Assembly (NCBI RefSeq): GCF_018398315.1 | Contig: NZ_JAHBRW010000002.1 | Location: 46,637 to 110,636 of the forward strand | Direction of reading: 5' to 3' | DNA from: Chelatococcus sp. YT9 | Lineage (GTDB): Bacteria > Pseudomonadota > Alphaproteobacteria > Rhizobiales > Beijerinckiaceae | DNA length: 64,000 nt | Shown: in pieces, positions 45,174 to 53,268 of the stretch | Layout: every line of letters starts with the position of its first letter | Position numbering within the stretch: position 1 is the first letter of the stretch | The notes under the pieces: generated by a model | What the model saw: the letters and a program-made list of their open reading frames with translations, nothing else | Database searches by the model: none | Told to the model about the DNA's origin: nothing | Position numbers and translations under genes: made by a program

Positions 45174-45415
45174 AGGGCGGAGGCTGTACAGCAACATCCG
45201 GATGAGCTTGGCGCCAGTCGGCATCCAGTGCTGTTGGCGGGAGACTCTGTGTCATCTCGGAAGCCGCAACGCCCGATCCCTCCCCGCGCATCTCCCGGCT
45301 CCTGGCGACGCGACGCCCCCGGGGATGACTGTCTGGGCTATCCTTGCATGGCGATTCAGCCTAGACCTTGCCTCAGCCTTCGTGGTGCAAGGCGGACGAC
45401 AAGGGGAGGATCAAC

Positions 45416-45886
45416 ATGACACCGGAGGACAGACTGGCTGCCTTGGGGATCACACTGCCGGACGCGCCGAAGCCCGTCGCGAACTACGTGCCCTACCGCC
45501 TCATAGGGGACATGCTGTATCTCTCCGGCCAAGGGCCCCGTCAGCCCGGAGGCGGCTACAGCGTCGGCCGCCTCGGCAGGGATGCGACCGTAGAGCAGGG
45601 CTACCAGGATGCCCGCGCCTCTGGGCTGCTTCTGCTCGCGGTTGCCAAGGACGCGCTGGGGGAGCTTTCCCGAGTCAAAGCCGTCGTCAAATTGCTCGGC
45701 ATGGTGAATGCCGAACCTGATTTCGGTGATCATCCCAAGGTCATCAACGGCTGTTCGGACCTGTTCGTCGAGGTGTTCGGCGAGGCGGGCCGCCACGCGC
45801 GCTCGGCTGTCGGTATGGGCTCCCTACCCAACCGGATGACGGTTGAAGTCGAAGCGATCCTGCAGATCGAGGCCCCGGGAAGCTGA
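45416..45886 (+). CDS. Rid family protein (YjgF/YER057c/UK114-like)
   Basis: 156 residues from the ATG at 45416 with a strong GGGGAGGA upstream. MLYLSGQGPRQPGGGYSVGRLG and the C-terminal ARSAVGMGSLPNRMTVEVEA fit the Rid superfamily. The arginine in ARSAVGM occupies the RidA catalytic position, so enamine/imine deaminase activity is plausible. It is separated by about 240 bp from the previous Rid gene and 240 bp from threonine deaminase, the main source of the toxic enamine that RidA removes. Confidence 0.85.
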   Translation: MTPEDRLAALGITLPDAPKPVANYVPYRLIGDMLYLSGQGPRQPGGGYSVGRLGRDATVEQGYQDARASGLLLLAVAKDALGELSRVKAVVKLLGMVNAEPDFGDHPKVINGCSDLFVEVFGEAGRHARSAVGMGSLPNRMTVEVEAILQIEAPGS

Positions 45887-46128
45887 CGCCCTCCGATGCC
45901 GGAACTTCGGCCAGTCTCCTGGCCAAGTGCTTGATTTTAGAAAGAATCCAGCCAGCATCGCACTATTGACCCCTCGTCGGGGGAGGACTAGACCAGTCAC
46001 GATCGGCAGGTCGCTCATACGCACCTCCCGAGACTGTCCTGTCCGCCACAATGAGGATGCTCGTGGTGCGGCATTGCGCGCGGACATCCCGTGGATGTCT
46101 CCACGATGTCTGGCACGCGGGCGATTGC

Positions 46129-47661
46129 ATGACCATGCTGGATTACATCAAGCGCATTCTGACCGCATCCGTCTATGACGTTGCGGTGGAGACCCCGCTC
46201 GACCCGATGCCCCGCCTGTCCCACCGGCTTGGTATCAAGGTGCTGCTGAAGCGCGAAGATCTCCAGCCGGTGTTCTCGTTCAAGCTGCGTGGCGCCTACA
46301 ACAAGATCGCCCAGCTTTCGGCTGACGAACGCGCCCGCGGGGTCGTGTGCGCGTCGGCGGGCAACCATGCGCAGGGCGTCGCCCTGTCAACGGCGCGGCT
46401 CGGCATTCGCGCCGTCGTGGTCATGCCGCGCACCACGCCGGGCATCAAGGTCAGCGCCGTGCGCAGCCATGGCGCCGAGGTGGTTCTGCACGGCGACACC
46501 TTTGATGAGGCGCGCGTCCATGCCGAAGAACTCGTGCGGCGCGATGGCCTCGTTTTCGTGCACCCGTATGACGATCCGGATGTCATTGCCGGCCAGGGCA
46601 CGATCGGTGTCGAGATCCTGCACCAATGCGCCGGTCCTCTCGACGCCGTTTTCCTACCGATCGGCGGCGGCGGATTGGCAGCTGGCGTCGCGGCATATGT
46701 GAAATTCCTGCGGCCTGAGGTGAAGGTGATCGGCGTCGAGCCCGATGACGCCGCCTGCATGGCTGCAGCCATTGAGGCGGGCGAACGCGTCATGCTGCAG
46801 CATGTCGGCCTGTTCGCCGACGGTGTCGCAGTTCGCCAGGCGGGCGCCGAGACGTTCCGGCTCTGCCGCGACCTGCTGGACGGGGTTGTGCGCGTAACCG
46901 GTGATGAAATCTGCGCCGCGATCAAAGATATCTTCGACGACACACGCGCCATCGCAGAGCCGGCCGGCGCAGTGGCCCTGGCCGGGTTGAAGCGCTATTG
47001 CGAGGACAATGCGGCCTTCGACCAGGTGATGATCGCCATCAACTCGGGCGCCAACCTCAATTTCGACCGTCTGCGCCATGTGGCGGAGCGCGCGGAGGTG
47101 GGCGAGCGCAGCGAAGCACTCCTCGCGGTCACGATCCCGGAACGGCCAGGAAGCTACCGCGCCTTCATCCGCATGCTGGGCGACCGATCCATCACGGAAT
47201 TCAACTATCGCTATGCGCCCGGCGCTGACGCCCGGATCTTCGTCGGCGTGAAACTCGCAGAAGGAGATCGGGAGAAGCAGCACATCATCGAGCATCTCAC
47301 CGGCAAGGGCTTCCCGGTGGTCGATATGACCGACAACGAACTCGCCAAGCTGCATGTCCGTCACATGGTCGGCGGCCGCGTCGCACAGTTGGACGACGAG
47401 CAGCTCTATCGCTTCCAGTTCCCAGAGCGGCCCGGTTCCCTTCTCGCCTTCCTCGAGGGCCTCAGGCCGGACTGGAACATCTCCCTGTTCCACTATCGCA
47501 ATCACGGTGCGGACTATGGGCGGGTTCTGGCCGGAGTACAGGTCCGCAATGGAGCCCAAGCGGCCTTCGAGCGCTACCTCGACACGCTCGACTGCCCCTA
47601 TTGGAACGAGACGGATAATCCGGCTTACCGCCTCTTCCTTGACGGACACCCCGCCAAGTGA
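46129..47661 (+). CDS. ilvA: threonine ammonia-lyase, biosynthetic type
   Basis: 510 residues from the ATG at 46129, close to the usual 514. The PLP lysine lies in SFKLRGAYNK near residue 49, and SAGNHAQGVALS binds the substrate. The PLP phosphate loop is GGGGLAAG. Two ACT-like regulatory domains follow (LAVTIPERPGSYRAF near 330 and FQFPERPGSLLAF near 425), as in the isoleucine-feedback-regulated enzyme. Converts threonine to 2-oxobutanoate. Neighbouring Rid protein fits the pathway. Confidence 0.95.
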   Translation: MTMLDYIKRILTASVYDVAVETPLDPMPRLSHRLGIKVLLKREDLQPVFSFKLRGAYNKIAQLSADERARGVVCASAGNHAQGVALSTARLGIRAVVVMPRTTPGIKVSAVRSHGAEVVLHGDTFDEARVHAEELVRRDGLVFVHPYDDPDVIAGQGTIGVEILHQCAGPLDAVFLPIGGGGLAAGVAAYVKFLRPEVKVIGVEPDDAACMAAAIEAGERVMLQHVGLFADGVAVRQAGAETFRLCRDLLDGVVRVTGDEICAAIKDIFDDTRAIAEPAGAVALAGLKRYCEDNAAFDQVMIAINSGANLNFDRLRHVAERAEVGERSEALLAVTIPERPGSYRAFIRMLGDRSITEFNYRYAPGADARIFVGVKLAEGDREKQHIIEHLTGKGFPVVDMTDNELAKLHVRHMVGGRVAQLDDEQLYRFQFPERPGSLLAFLEGLRPDWNISLFHYRNHGADYGRVLAGVQVRNGAQAAFERYLDTLDCPYWNETDNPAYRLFLDGHPAK

Positions 47662-47671
47662 GCGACTGTCC

Positions 47672-47914
47672 CTACCGCGCGTCGGCCAAGGCGCTCGCGA
47701 TGGCGTCCTTCAACGCAAGACGCCGCTTGCGCAAGGTTGTCTCGACCTCTTGGCTGACGGGCTCGATATTCGTCTCCGCCCGATGAACCTGATCATTCAC
47801 TTCGTCATATTCCTCCAGGATTTTCGCAAAGGCGGCATCCTTCACCTTAAGCGCATGGATGGCATCGACCTGATCGGGGAATTCCTCGCCAAGCGTATGG
47901 GGCGTATTCGACAT
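47672..47914 (-). CDS. YdcH-family (DUF465) small protein
   Basis: 80 residues, highly charged, predicted to form a helical hairpin/coiled coil (HALKVKDAAFAKILEEYDEVNDQVHRAE; TTLRKRRLALKDAI). Length and pattern match the YdcH family, widespread in proteobacteria and of unknown function. Convergent with ilvA with only 10 bp between stops. Monocistronic. Confidence 0.88.
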   Translation of the reverse strand: MSNTPHTLGEEFPDQVDAIHALKVKDAAFAKILEEYDEVNDQVHRAETNIEPVSQEVETTLRKRRLALKDAIASALADAR

Positions 47915-48445
47915 GTCATTTCCTCGTGCCGGTCTGTTCGGTCAACCTAAGGGTTGAGATGTAGACGACATTGATCGGCGTCAATGTGATGGTCGACTGT
48001 AACGCCCGAACGTGCTGACCAATCCTGCGTCGTATCCGTTGATAATGACAGCGGGTCGAGAAGGCGCGAGCGTTTCGATTCATACCACGTAGCAGCCCGA
48101 CACGCCTGCTTCGCACCTTTCTGCTCGGAAGATTGCCAGAACGCACGAACAGTATTTTTGGCCCCATCACCTACCCATCAGGCTAGCTGTCTCAGCAGGC
48201 TCCGGCGCACACAGGCGGCGGCGATCGGACGACGCCCGCCTCCGGCATACGCCTATGTCTGCGCCGGATAAGGTGACGAATTCCGTTCCATATGCGTCTG
48301 CCGAATGTTCATGACGCTGGCATCGCTGATGCAAGATTTGACACATCCATGAGAATGATAATTATATAACGATGTGAGACATTTAGACTGTAAATCATTG
48401 TAAAGATCGCCGCCACTTTTGTAAATTGAACTATCGGGACATAGC
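47915..48445. other. 530-bp intergenic region between YdcH-like and ScfR-like genes
   Basis: Contains divergent promoters for the flanking genes. An 84-codon leftward frame at 47916-48170 has no family resemblance and is Arg-rich, so I do not call it a gene. From about 48340 the sequence becomes A/T-rich and carries three TGTAAA direct repeats near the ScfR-like start. Otherwise nothing recognised. Confidence 0.6.
48389..48425. promoter_or_regulatory. three TGTAAA direct repeats upstream of the ScfR-like gene
   Basis: TGTAAA occurs at 48389, 48399 and 48420, ending 20 bp before the ATG at 48446. ScfR/RamB-type regulators often bind A/T-rich sites containing TGTAAA/TTTGCA-like cores and control their own gene. 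Spacing of 10 and 21 bp puts the repeats on one helix face. Function inferred. Confidence 0.4.
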
Positions 48446-49870
48446 ATGGCCAAAGAGAACCCGCAGATCGGCGCTCGTATCCAGCGGTTGCGCCGGCAGG
48501 CGAGGACGTCGCAGGCGGAGCTTGCTGCTATCCTCGGCATCTCGGCGAGCTATCTCAATCTGATCGAGCACAACCGGCGTCGTATCACTGTGCCGCTCCT
48601 GATGAAGATCGCCGGTCACTTCCGGGTAGAGCCAGGGGAACTCGTCGAGAATGACGAGACGCGACTCACCGGTGATCTCATGGAGATCTTCGGCGATGAC
48701 CTCTTCGCGGAAAGCGCATTGACCAACCAGGACATCCGCGATTTCGCTTTCTCTAATCCGTCCGTCGGACGGGCCGTCGTGCGTCTCTTCGACCAGTATC
48801 GCCAGCTCAAGACGAACAGCAGGCTTGGCACGGGAGCGCCCGCCGAAACGGGACACCATGTAGCGACCGATGCCGTCTCCGACTTCATCCAGCTCAACGC
48901 CAATCATTTTCCGACGCTCGAGGCAGCGGCGGAGCGCGTCCGCGCCGACATCGACCAGATGTCGGAGAACCTGGAGCACGGCCTGCGCTCCTATCTGTTC
49001 AATGTCTTCGGGCTCAATTGGCGTCTGGCCGCCTTGCCGACCGGCATCATGCAGCGGGTCGACACGGCCGGGCGCGAAATCCTGACGGCCGAGGCTCTGC
49101 CTGCGGAGACAAGCCTGTTCGCCGTTGCCCATCATCTGGGTCTGCTGGCGGCCACCCTCGATATCGAGAGACTGATCGACGAAAGCGAGCTGCCCGCCGA
49201 CGCGCCCGTGCTGGCGCGCAATGCGCTCGCCAGCTATTTCGCCGCCGCCCTGATCATGCCCTATGAGCCGTTTCTGAAGGCCTGCCGGGAAACGCGCTAC
49301 GATATCGAGCGGATCGGACGACGGTTCCGGGTCAGCTTCGAGCAGGTCTGCCACCGCATGACGACCCTCCAGCGCCCGGGCCAGGCCGGCATTCCGCTGC
49401 ATCTCGTGCGCACTGATATCGCCGGCAATATCTCCAAGCGCTTCTCGCTGTCGGGAATCCATATTCCCCGCCATTCCGGAGCCTGTCCGCGCTGGAACGT
49501 CTACGGCGCCTTCCTGCAGCAAGGACAGATCAACGTGCAGATCAGCCAGATGCCGGAGGGTCAGCGCTACTTCTGCATAGCGCGGACCCAGACGAAAAGC
49601 GGGCCGCAATACAACGCGCCCCGGCGACATTTCTCCATTGGCCTAGGCTGTCACATCAGCCAGGCCACGCAGATGATCTATTCAGATGGTATCGACCTCA
49701 ACAATCCGGCACTCGCCGTGCCGATCGGCGTCGGCTGCCGCATCTGCCCGCGCCTCGATTGCGAACAGCGCGCTCACCCGCCCGCCGACCATCGCTTCAC
49801 CTCCGATGGTCGCGAGGGCGAGCGCGGCGAAAGCATCTATGTGCGCCCGAATGCACAATGGGGAAGGTAG
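48446..49870 (+). CDS. XRE-family regulator, short-chain fatty acyl regulator type (ScfR-like)
   Basis: 474 residues. The N-terminal helix-turn-helix is RRQARTSQAELAAILGISASYLNLIEHNRR (recognition region near 20-45). The middle contains an IrrE/ImmA-like region (ETSLFAVAHHLGLLAATLD...ARNALASYFAAALIMPY), but without the HExxH zinc motif. The C-terminal domain has the conserved Cys pattern CRICPRLDCEQRAHPP. This architecture defines regulators such as RamB/ScfR that sense short-chain acyl-CoA pools and control acetate, propionate or glyoxylate metabolism. Confidence 0.88.
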   Translation: MAKENPQIGARIQRLRRQARTSQAELAAILGISASYLNLIEHNRRRITVPLLMKIAGHFRVEPGELVENDETRLTGDLMEIFGDDLFAESALTNQDIRDFAFSNPSVGRAVVRLFDQYRQLKTNSRLGTGAPAETGHHVATDAVSDFIQLNANHFPTLEAAAERVRADIDQMSENLEHGLRSYLFNVFGLNWRLAALPTGIMQRVDTAGREILTAEALPAETSLFAVAHHLGLLAATLDIERLIDESELPADAPVLARNALASYFAAALIMPYEPFLKACRETRYDIERIGRRFRVSFEQVCHRMTTLQRPGQAGIPLHLVRTDIAGNISKRFSLSGIHIPRHSGACPRWNVYGAFLQQGQINVQISQMPEGQRYFCIARTQTKSGPQYNAPRRHFSIGLGCHISQATQMIYSDGIDLNNPALAVPIGVGCRICPRLDCEQRAHPPADHRFTSDGREGERGESIYVRPNAQWGR

Positions 49871-49998
49871 ATCCAGGCGAGAGAACGCGAGGCGGACCAA
49901 TCGCTGACGAAAACTCCACGACAGCCCCCCAAACAGCCTTGCGGAACGCGGCATTCGTCGCCATTGTAGGCAATATAACTATATACGAGGCTCAGGCT

Positions 49999-50244
49999 AT
50001 GGAAGAACTCGTTTCGGCAGCGGATGCCAACCGCAAATTCTCTCTCATCCTGCGCAACGTGCGCGAGGGGCGCAGCTATGTCGTGACGAGCCACGGACGC
50101 CCTGTCGCTCGCATCGTTCCCGCCGACAAACACGGAAGCCTTGTGTCCGGCGCACGGGCGGCGCTGCTGTCGCGCCTTGAGCGCCAGCCCGCCGTCAGCG
50201 CCGGGCGCTGGACACGCGACGAGCTTTACGAAGACGAGCGTTGA
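49999..50244 (+). CDS. type II antitoxin, Phd/YefM family
   Basis: 81 residues from the ATG at 49999. SAADANRKFSLILRNVREGRSYVVTSHGRPVARIVPAD is the Phd/YefM DNA-binding fold; the remaining C-terminal tail (GRWTRDELYEDER) would wrap the toxin. Stop overlaps the TTG start of the PIN-domain toxin by four bases, the normal antitoxin-toxin order. Confidence 0.88.
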   Translation: MEELVSAADANRKFSLILRNVREGRSYVVTSHGRPVARIVPADKHGSLVSGARAALLSRLERQPAVSAGRWTRDELYEDER

Positions 50245-50696
50245 AACTCGCGCTCGACACCAATGTCCTCGCCTACGCGGAGGGCGTCAACGATGCCGCA
50301 AAGCGCGACATTGCCCTCGAGCTGGTGCGCAATCTGCCGCAAGAGGCAACTCTCATTCCGGTTCAGGTGCTTGGCGAACTGTTCAACGTCCTCACGCGCA
50401 AGGCCGGAAGGTCGCGGGCCGAAGCCCGCGAGGCCCTTCTGGGCTGGCGGGATACCTTTCCGATCGTCGAGACCGGGTCCGAGGCGATGCTGGCGGCAGC
50501 CGACCTTGCGATCGATCACCAGTTCAGCATCTGGGATGCGGTCATTCTTGCCGTTGCCTCGCAACACGGTTGCCGCTTGCTGCTCTCTGAAGACCTTCAA
50601 GACGGCTTCACATGGGGCGGGGTGACGGTCGCGAACCCGTTTGCCTCTCCGCGCCATGCTTTGCTGGAAGCACTGTTGGGAGGAGAAGCCGAATAA
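50241..50696 (+). CDS. PIN-domain toxin, VapC family
   Basis: 151 residues from a TTG overlapping the antitoxin stop. The PIN acidic residues are visible: Asp in LALDTNVLAYAEG, Glu in VLGELFNVL, Asp in SIWDAVILAVA and Asp in LLSEDLQDG. These coordinate Mg for RNA cleavage. Likely targets are tRNA or rRNA, as for other VapC toxins. Phd-type antitoxin with VapC toxin is a common mixed pair. Function in this strain unknown. Confidence 0.88.
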   Translation: MKLALDTNVLAYAEGVNDAAKRDIALELVRNLPQEATLIPVQVLGELFNVLTRKAGRSRAEAREALLGWRDTFPIVETGSEAMLAAADLAIDHQFSIWDAVILAVASQHGCRLLLSEDLQDGFTWGGVTVANPFASPRHALLEALLGGEAE

Positions 50697-50862
50697 AACC
50701 GACCCACCCTGTTTGCAGCCGATACTTCGCTACGGCCGCGTAGCCTGCGATTGCGTTTTTGCTTCTGCTCTCAAGGCTGCTTCATGCCTGTTCCAAGTCC
50801 AACGACTTACAGCAGCAGCCAGGCCCGAGCGTTCGGCTTTCGCGCGGGCGGCCCCGCCGCCC

Positions 50863-51993
50863 TCACGACCTGAAGAGGCGGCCATCGGCGGGCTCCCAGG
50901 TAAGGGTGACGGGGGTGCCTTGGGTGAAGACGGCAGCGCCGGCGCCGTGGGGCTGCTCGGCAGTGATCTCCACCGGCGCGGCGTCGAGCCCCACCACATA
51001 TTGCACGGTCGAACCGCCGAAGATCATCTGCCGCACCACGCCGGTGGCCCGCGCTGATCCCAGATGATCCAAGCCGGGATGATCCAAGCCGGGATTATCC
51101 AGGCCGGATGCACCAACGCCGGTCTGCGCCGCGCCGATGCGCACCCGCTCGAAGCGCAGCGCCAGGGTCGCCTCTCCGGCCAGCGCCTCGCGCGCCACCG
51201 CCACGAAGCCGAGATCGCCCAGCCGCACCCGCGCAAGCCCCTCGCCCGCCGGCCCCTCCACCGTCACCGGCAGCAGATTGGCATGGCCGATGAAACCCGC
51301 CACGAAGCGCGTCGCCGGCGCGTCATAGAGCTCCTGCGGCGAGGCGATCTGCTCCACCCGCCCGGCATTCATCACCGCCACCTTGTCCGACATGGCGAGC
51401 GCCTCGCCCTGGTCATGGGTGACGAAGATGAAGGTCGTTCCGATCTCCTGCTGGATACGCTTCAACTCGATCTGCATCTGGTGGCGCAGCTTGAGGTCGA
51501 GCGCGCTCAGGGGCTCGTCGAGCAAGAGCACCTTCGGCCGCTTCACCAGGGCCCGCGCCAGCGCCACGCGCTGCATCTGCCCGCCGGAGAGCTGGCCCGG
51601 CTTGCGGCCGGCAAAGCCCGAAAGCCCGACGAGCGCCAGCGCGTCACCCACCCGGCTGCGGATCTCGGCGCGCGGCCTTCCCTCCGCCTCCAGCCCGAAG
51701 GCGACATTGGCTTCCACGCTCATATGCGGAAACAGCGCCCAGCGCTGGAACACGATGTTGGTCGGCCGCCGGTAGGGCGGCACGTCGGTCATGTCCTGAC
51801 CGGCGATGCGGATCGCGCCTTCATCGGGCGCCTCGAAACCCGACAGCATCCGCAACGTCGTCGACTTGCCGCAGCCCGATGGCCCCAGCAGCGAGAAAAA
51901 CTCCCCGCTGCCGATCCCGAAGGAAATGTCGTCGACCGCAAGATGCGACCCGAAGCGCTTCGTCACGCCAACGATCTCTACCGTTCCTGACAC
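50863..51993 (-). CDS. ABC transporter ATPase, PotA/FbpC/MalK-type (orphan)
   Basis: 376 residues from a GTG at 51993 with AAGGGG upstream; an ATG at 52017 is possible. Walker [10 protein letters not shown], signature LSGGQMQR, Walker [13 protein letters not shown], and a C-terminal TOBE/OB region (about 245-376). The TOBE part holds a five-residue repeat [15 protein letters not shown] encoded by three 15-bp units. No permease or binding protein is adjacent on either side. It may serve an importer encoded elsewhere, including the ATPase-less sugar importer at 3.5-6.6 kb; that is speculation. Confidence 0.9.
   Translation of the reverse strand: MSGTVEIVGVTKRFGSHLAVDDISFGIGSGEFFSLLGPSGCGKSTTLRMLSGFEAPDEGAIRIAGQDMTDVPPYRRPTNIVFQRWALFPHMSVEANVAFGLEAEGRPRAEIRSRVGDALALVGLSGFAGRKPGQLSGGQMQRVALARALVKRPKVLLLDEPLSALDLKLRHQMQIELKRIQQEIGTTFIFVTHDQGEALAMSDKVAVMNAGRVEQIASPQELYDAPATRFVAGFIGHANLLPVTVEGPAGEGLARVRLGDLGFVAVAREALAGEATLALRFERVRIGAAQTGVGASGLDNPGLDHPGLDHLGSARATGVVRQMIFGGSTVQYVVGLDAAPVEITAEQPHGAGAAVFTQGTPVTLTWEPADGRLFRS
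51066..51110 (-). repeat. three 15-bp tandem repeats inside the ATPase gene
   Basis: Units at 51066-51080, 51081-51095 (both GATCCAAGCCGGGAT) and 51096-51110 (TATCCAGGCCGGATG, three changes). The array keeps the frame and encodes [15 protein letters not shown] in a loop of the TOBE region. The two identical units suggest recent slippage. Confidence 0.85.
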
Positions 51994-52146
51994 GTTGCAA
52001 GGTCCCCTTGCGATCACCCCGATGCGCCATCTCCATTGCCATGGGGGACAGCACTGCCGTCAAGCGATTCTCGCGCCGGCGGATGGCAGCATCCGTTGTG
52101 GCTTCCTGTAGCCGTTCCCGCGCTGATGGGATGCCTATGCGCGGAT

Positions 52147-53067
52147 CTAATGGGTATTGAGGAGTAATAGGCCGACGCCCACCACGATCAGAACCATGCC
52201 GGCGATGTCCCGCCGGCTGGTGCTCTGGGCCATAAGACGATGGGACACAGCCTGGGCGAACAGCACCTCGACGAGCGCCAGCGTGCGAACATTCGCGGCA
52301 CTCGTCAGCGAAAAGCCGATGAACCAGAACTGTGAAGCGAACGCCCCCGTCAGGCCGGCGAGGATCGAAACGCGCCAAGCCCGCAGCGTCGCCAGAAGCT
52401 GGGGCCGATTGAAGGCCAGCATCCAGACAACAAGGATCGCCGATTGCAGGAACAGGCTGAGCGCAAGGATCGTCGTCGCGCGGACCACGAAGGAGCCCGA
52501 CGGCAAATCGATGATCGCCCCACGAAAGCCGATGGCAGAAAGGGCGAAGAGCCCGCCGGCAATGACGCCCATGGCCACCGAGCGGCCGCTGAGCCAGCTC
52601 GCCGCCGATCCCGGCTTCACAGACAGCAGGACGACCCCCGCCGTCGCGATGACAATGCCCGCTGCGGCCCATGTTGTCGGGATATCCCCCAGGATGACCA
52701 TGCCGGCAAGCGCCACAAGGATAGGCTCGGTCTTGAGCAGCGCGATGGTGACAGAAAAGGAGCGTTCCTTCATCGTCACCAGCATCAAAGCCGTGGCGAG
52801 GATCTGTGAAATTGCCCCCATAGCCGTGAACAGCAGGGCTTGCAGACCAACCTGGGGCAGGCTTTCACCGCCGACGACAAGAACGAGGCCGAGGAAGAAG
52901 AGCGAGAAAGGGAGCCCATAGAGGAAGCGGACCTGTGTCGCGCCCACTGTGCCGAGTGCGCCCGTGAGGCCGCGCTGCATGGCATTACGGGCGGTTTGGG
53001 TCAAAGCCGCAATCAACGTTGCGGGAATCCACAAGAGCGACAAACTGAACACGCCGAACCTCGCCAT
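52147..53067 (-). CDS. EamA/DMT-superfamily transporter
   Basis: 306 residues from the ATG at 53067; an in-frame start at 53121 would add a soluble, unlikely N-terminus. About ten hydrophobic segments in two EamA repeats (TLIAALTQTARNAMQRGL...; GVIAGGLFALSAIGFRGAII...). Such proteins export or exchange metabolites across the inner membrane. Monocistronic; ligand unknown. Confidence 0.87.
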   Translation of the reverse strand: MARFGVFSLSLLWIPATLIAALTQTARNAMQRGLTGALGTVGATQVRFLYGLPFSLFFLGLVLVVGGESLPQVGLQALLFTAMGAISQILATALMLVTMKERSFSVTIALLKTEPILVALAGMVILGDIPTTWAAAGIVIATAGVVLLSVKPGSAASWLSGRSVAMGVIAGGLFALSAIGFRGAIIDLPSGSFVVRATTILALSLFLQSAILVVWMLAFNRPQLLATLRAWRVSILAGLTGAFASQFWFIGFSLTSAANVRTLALVEVLFAQAVSHRLMAQSTSRRDIAGMVLIVVGVGLLLLNTH

Positions 53068-53268
53068 CAATCCACGCCCGGCCGGGCAACCATGCCACCC
53101 GGGTTTCGGGTCGGTGATCACGCGCGGCGGGATCGATCATGCTGTGGCTTGGCGGGACGAGCGGGGCCAACACTAGTGCAAAGCCGGTATGGGACAACCG
53201 CCATCGAACGCAGGGCTGGCTTGCGTTGGTTCATATGCGCCACGTGACAGCGAAAGCTGCTCCCACCC

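Noticed and set aside
47916-48170. 84-codon leftward frame in the gap before the ScfR-like gene
   Set aside because: Arg/Ser-rich, no homology recognised and no convincing ribosome-binding site.
49999-50696. The Phd/VapC pair as part of a defence island with the GHKL-nuclease gene
   Set aside because: They are 38 kb apart with many host genes between, and the toxin-antitoxin genes have host-like composition.
51821-52672. Leftward frame of 283 codons across the ATPase/DMT boundary
   Set aside because: Overlaps two real genes in another frame and has no motif of its own.
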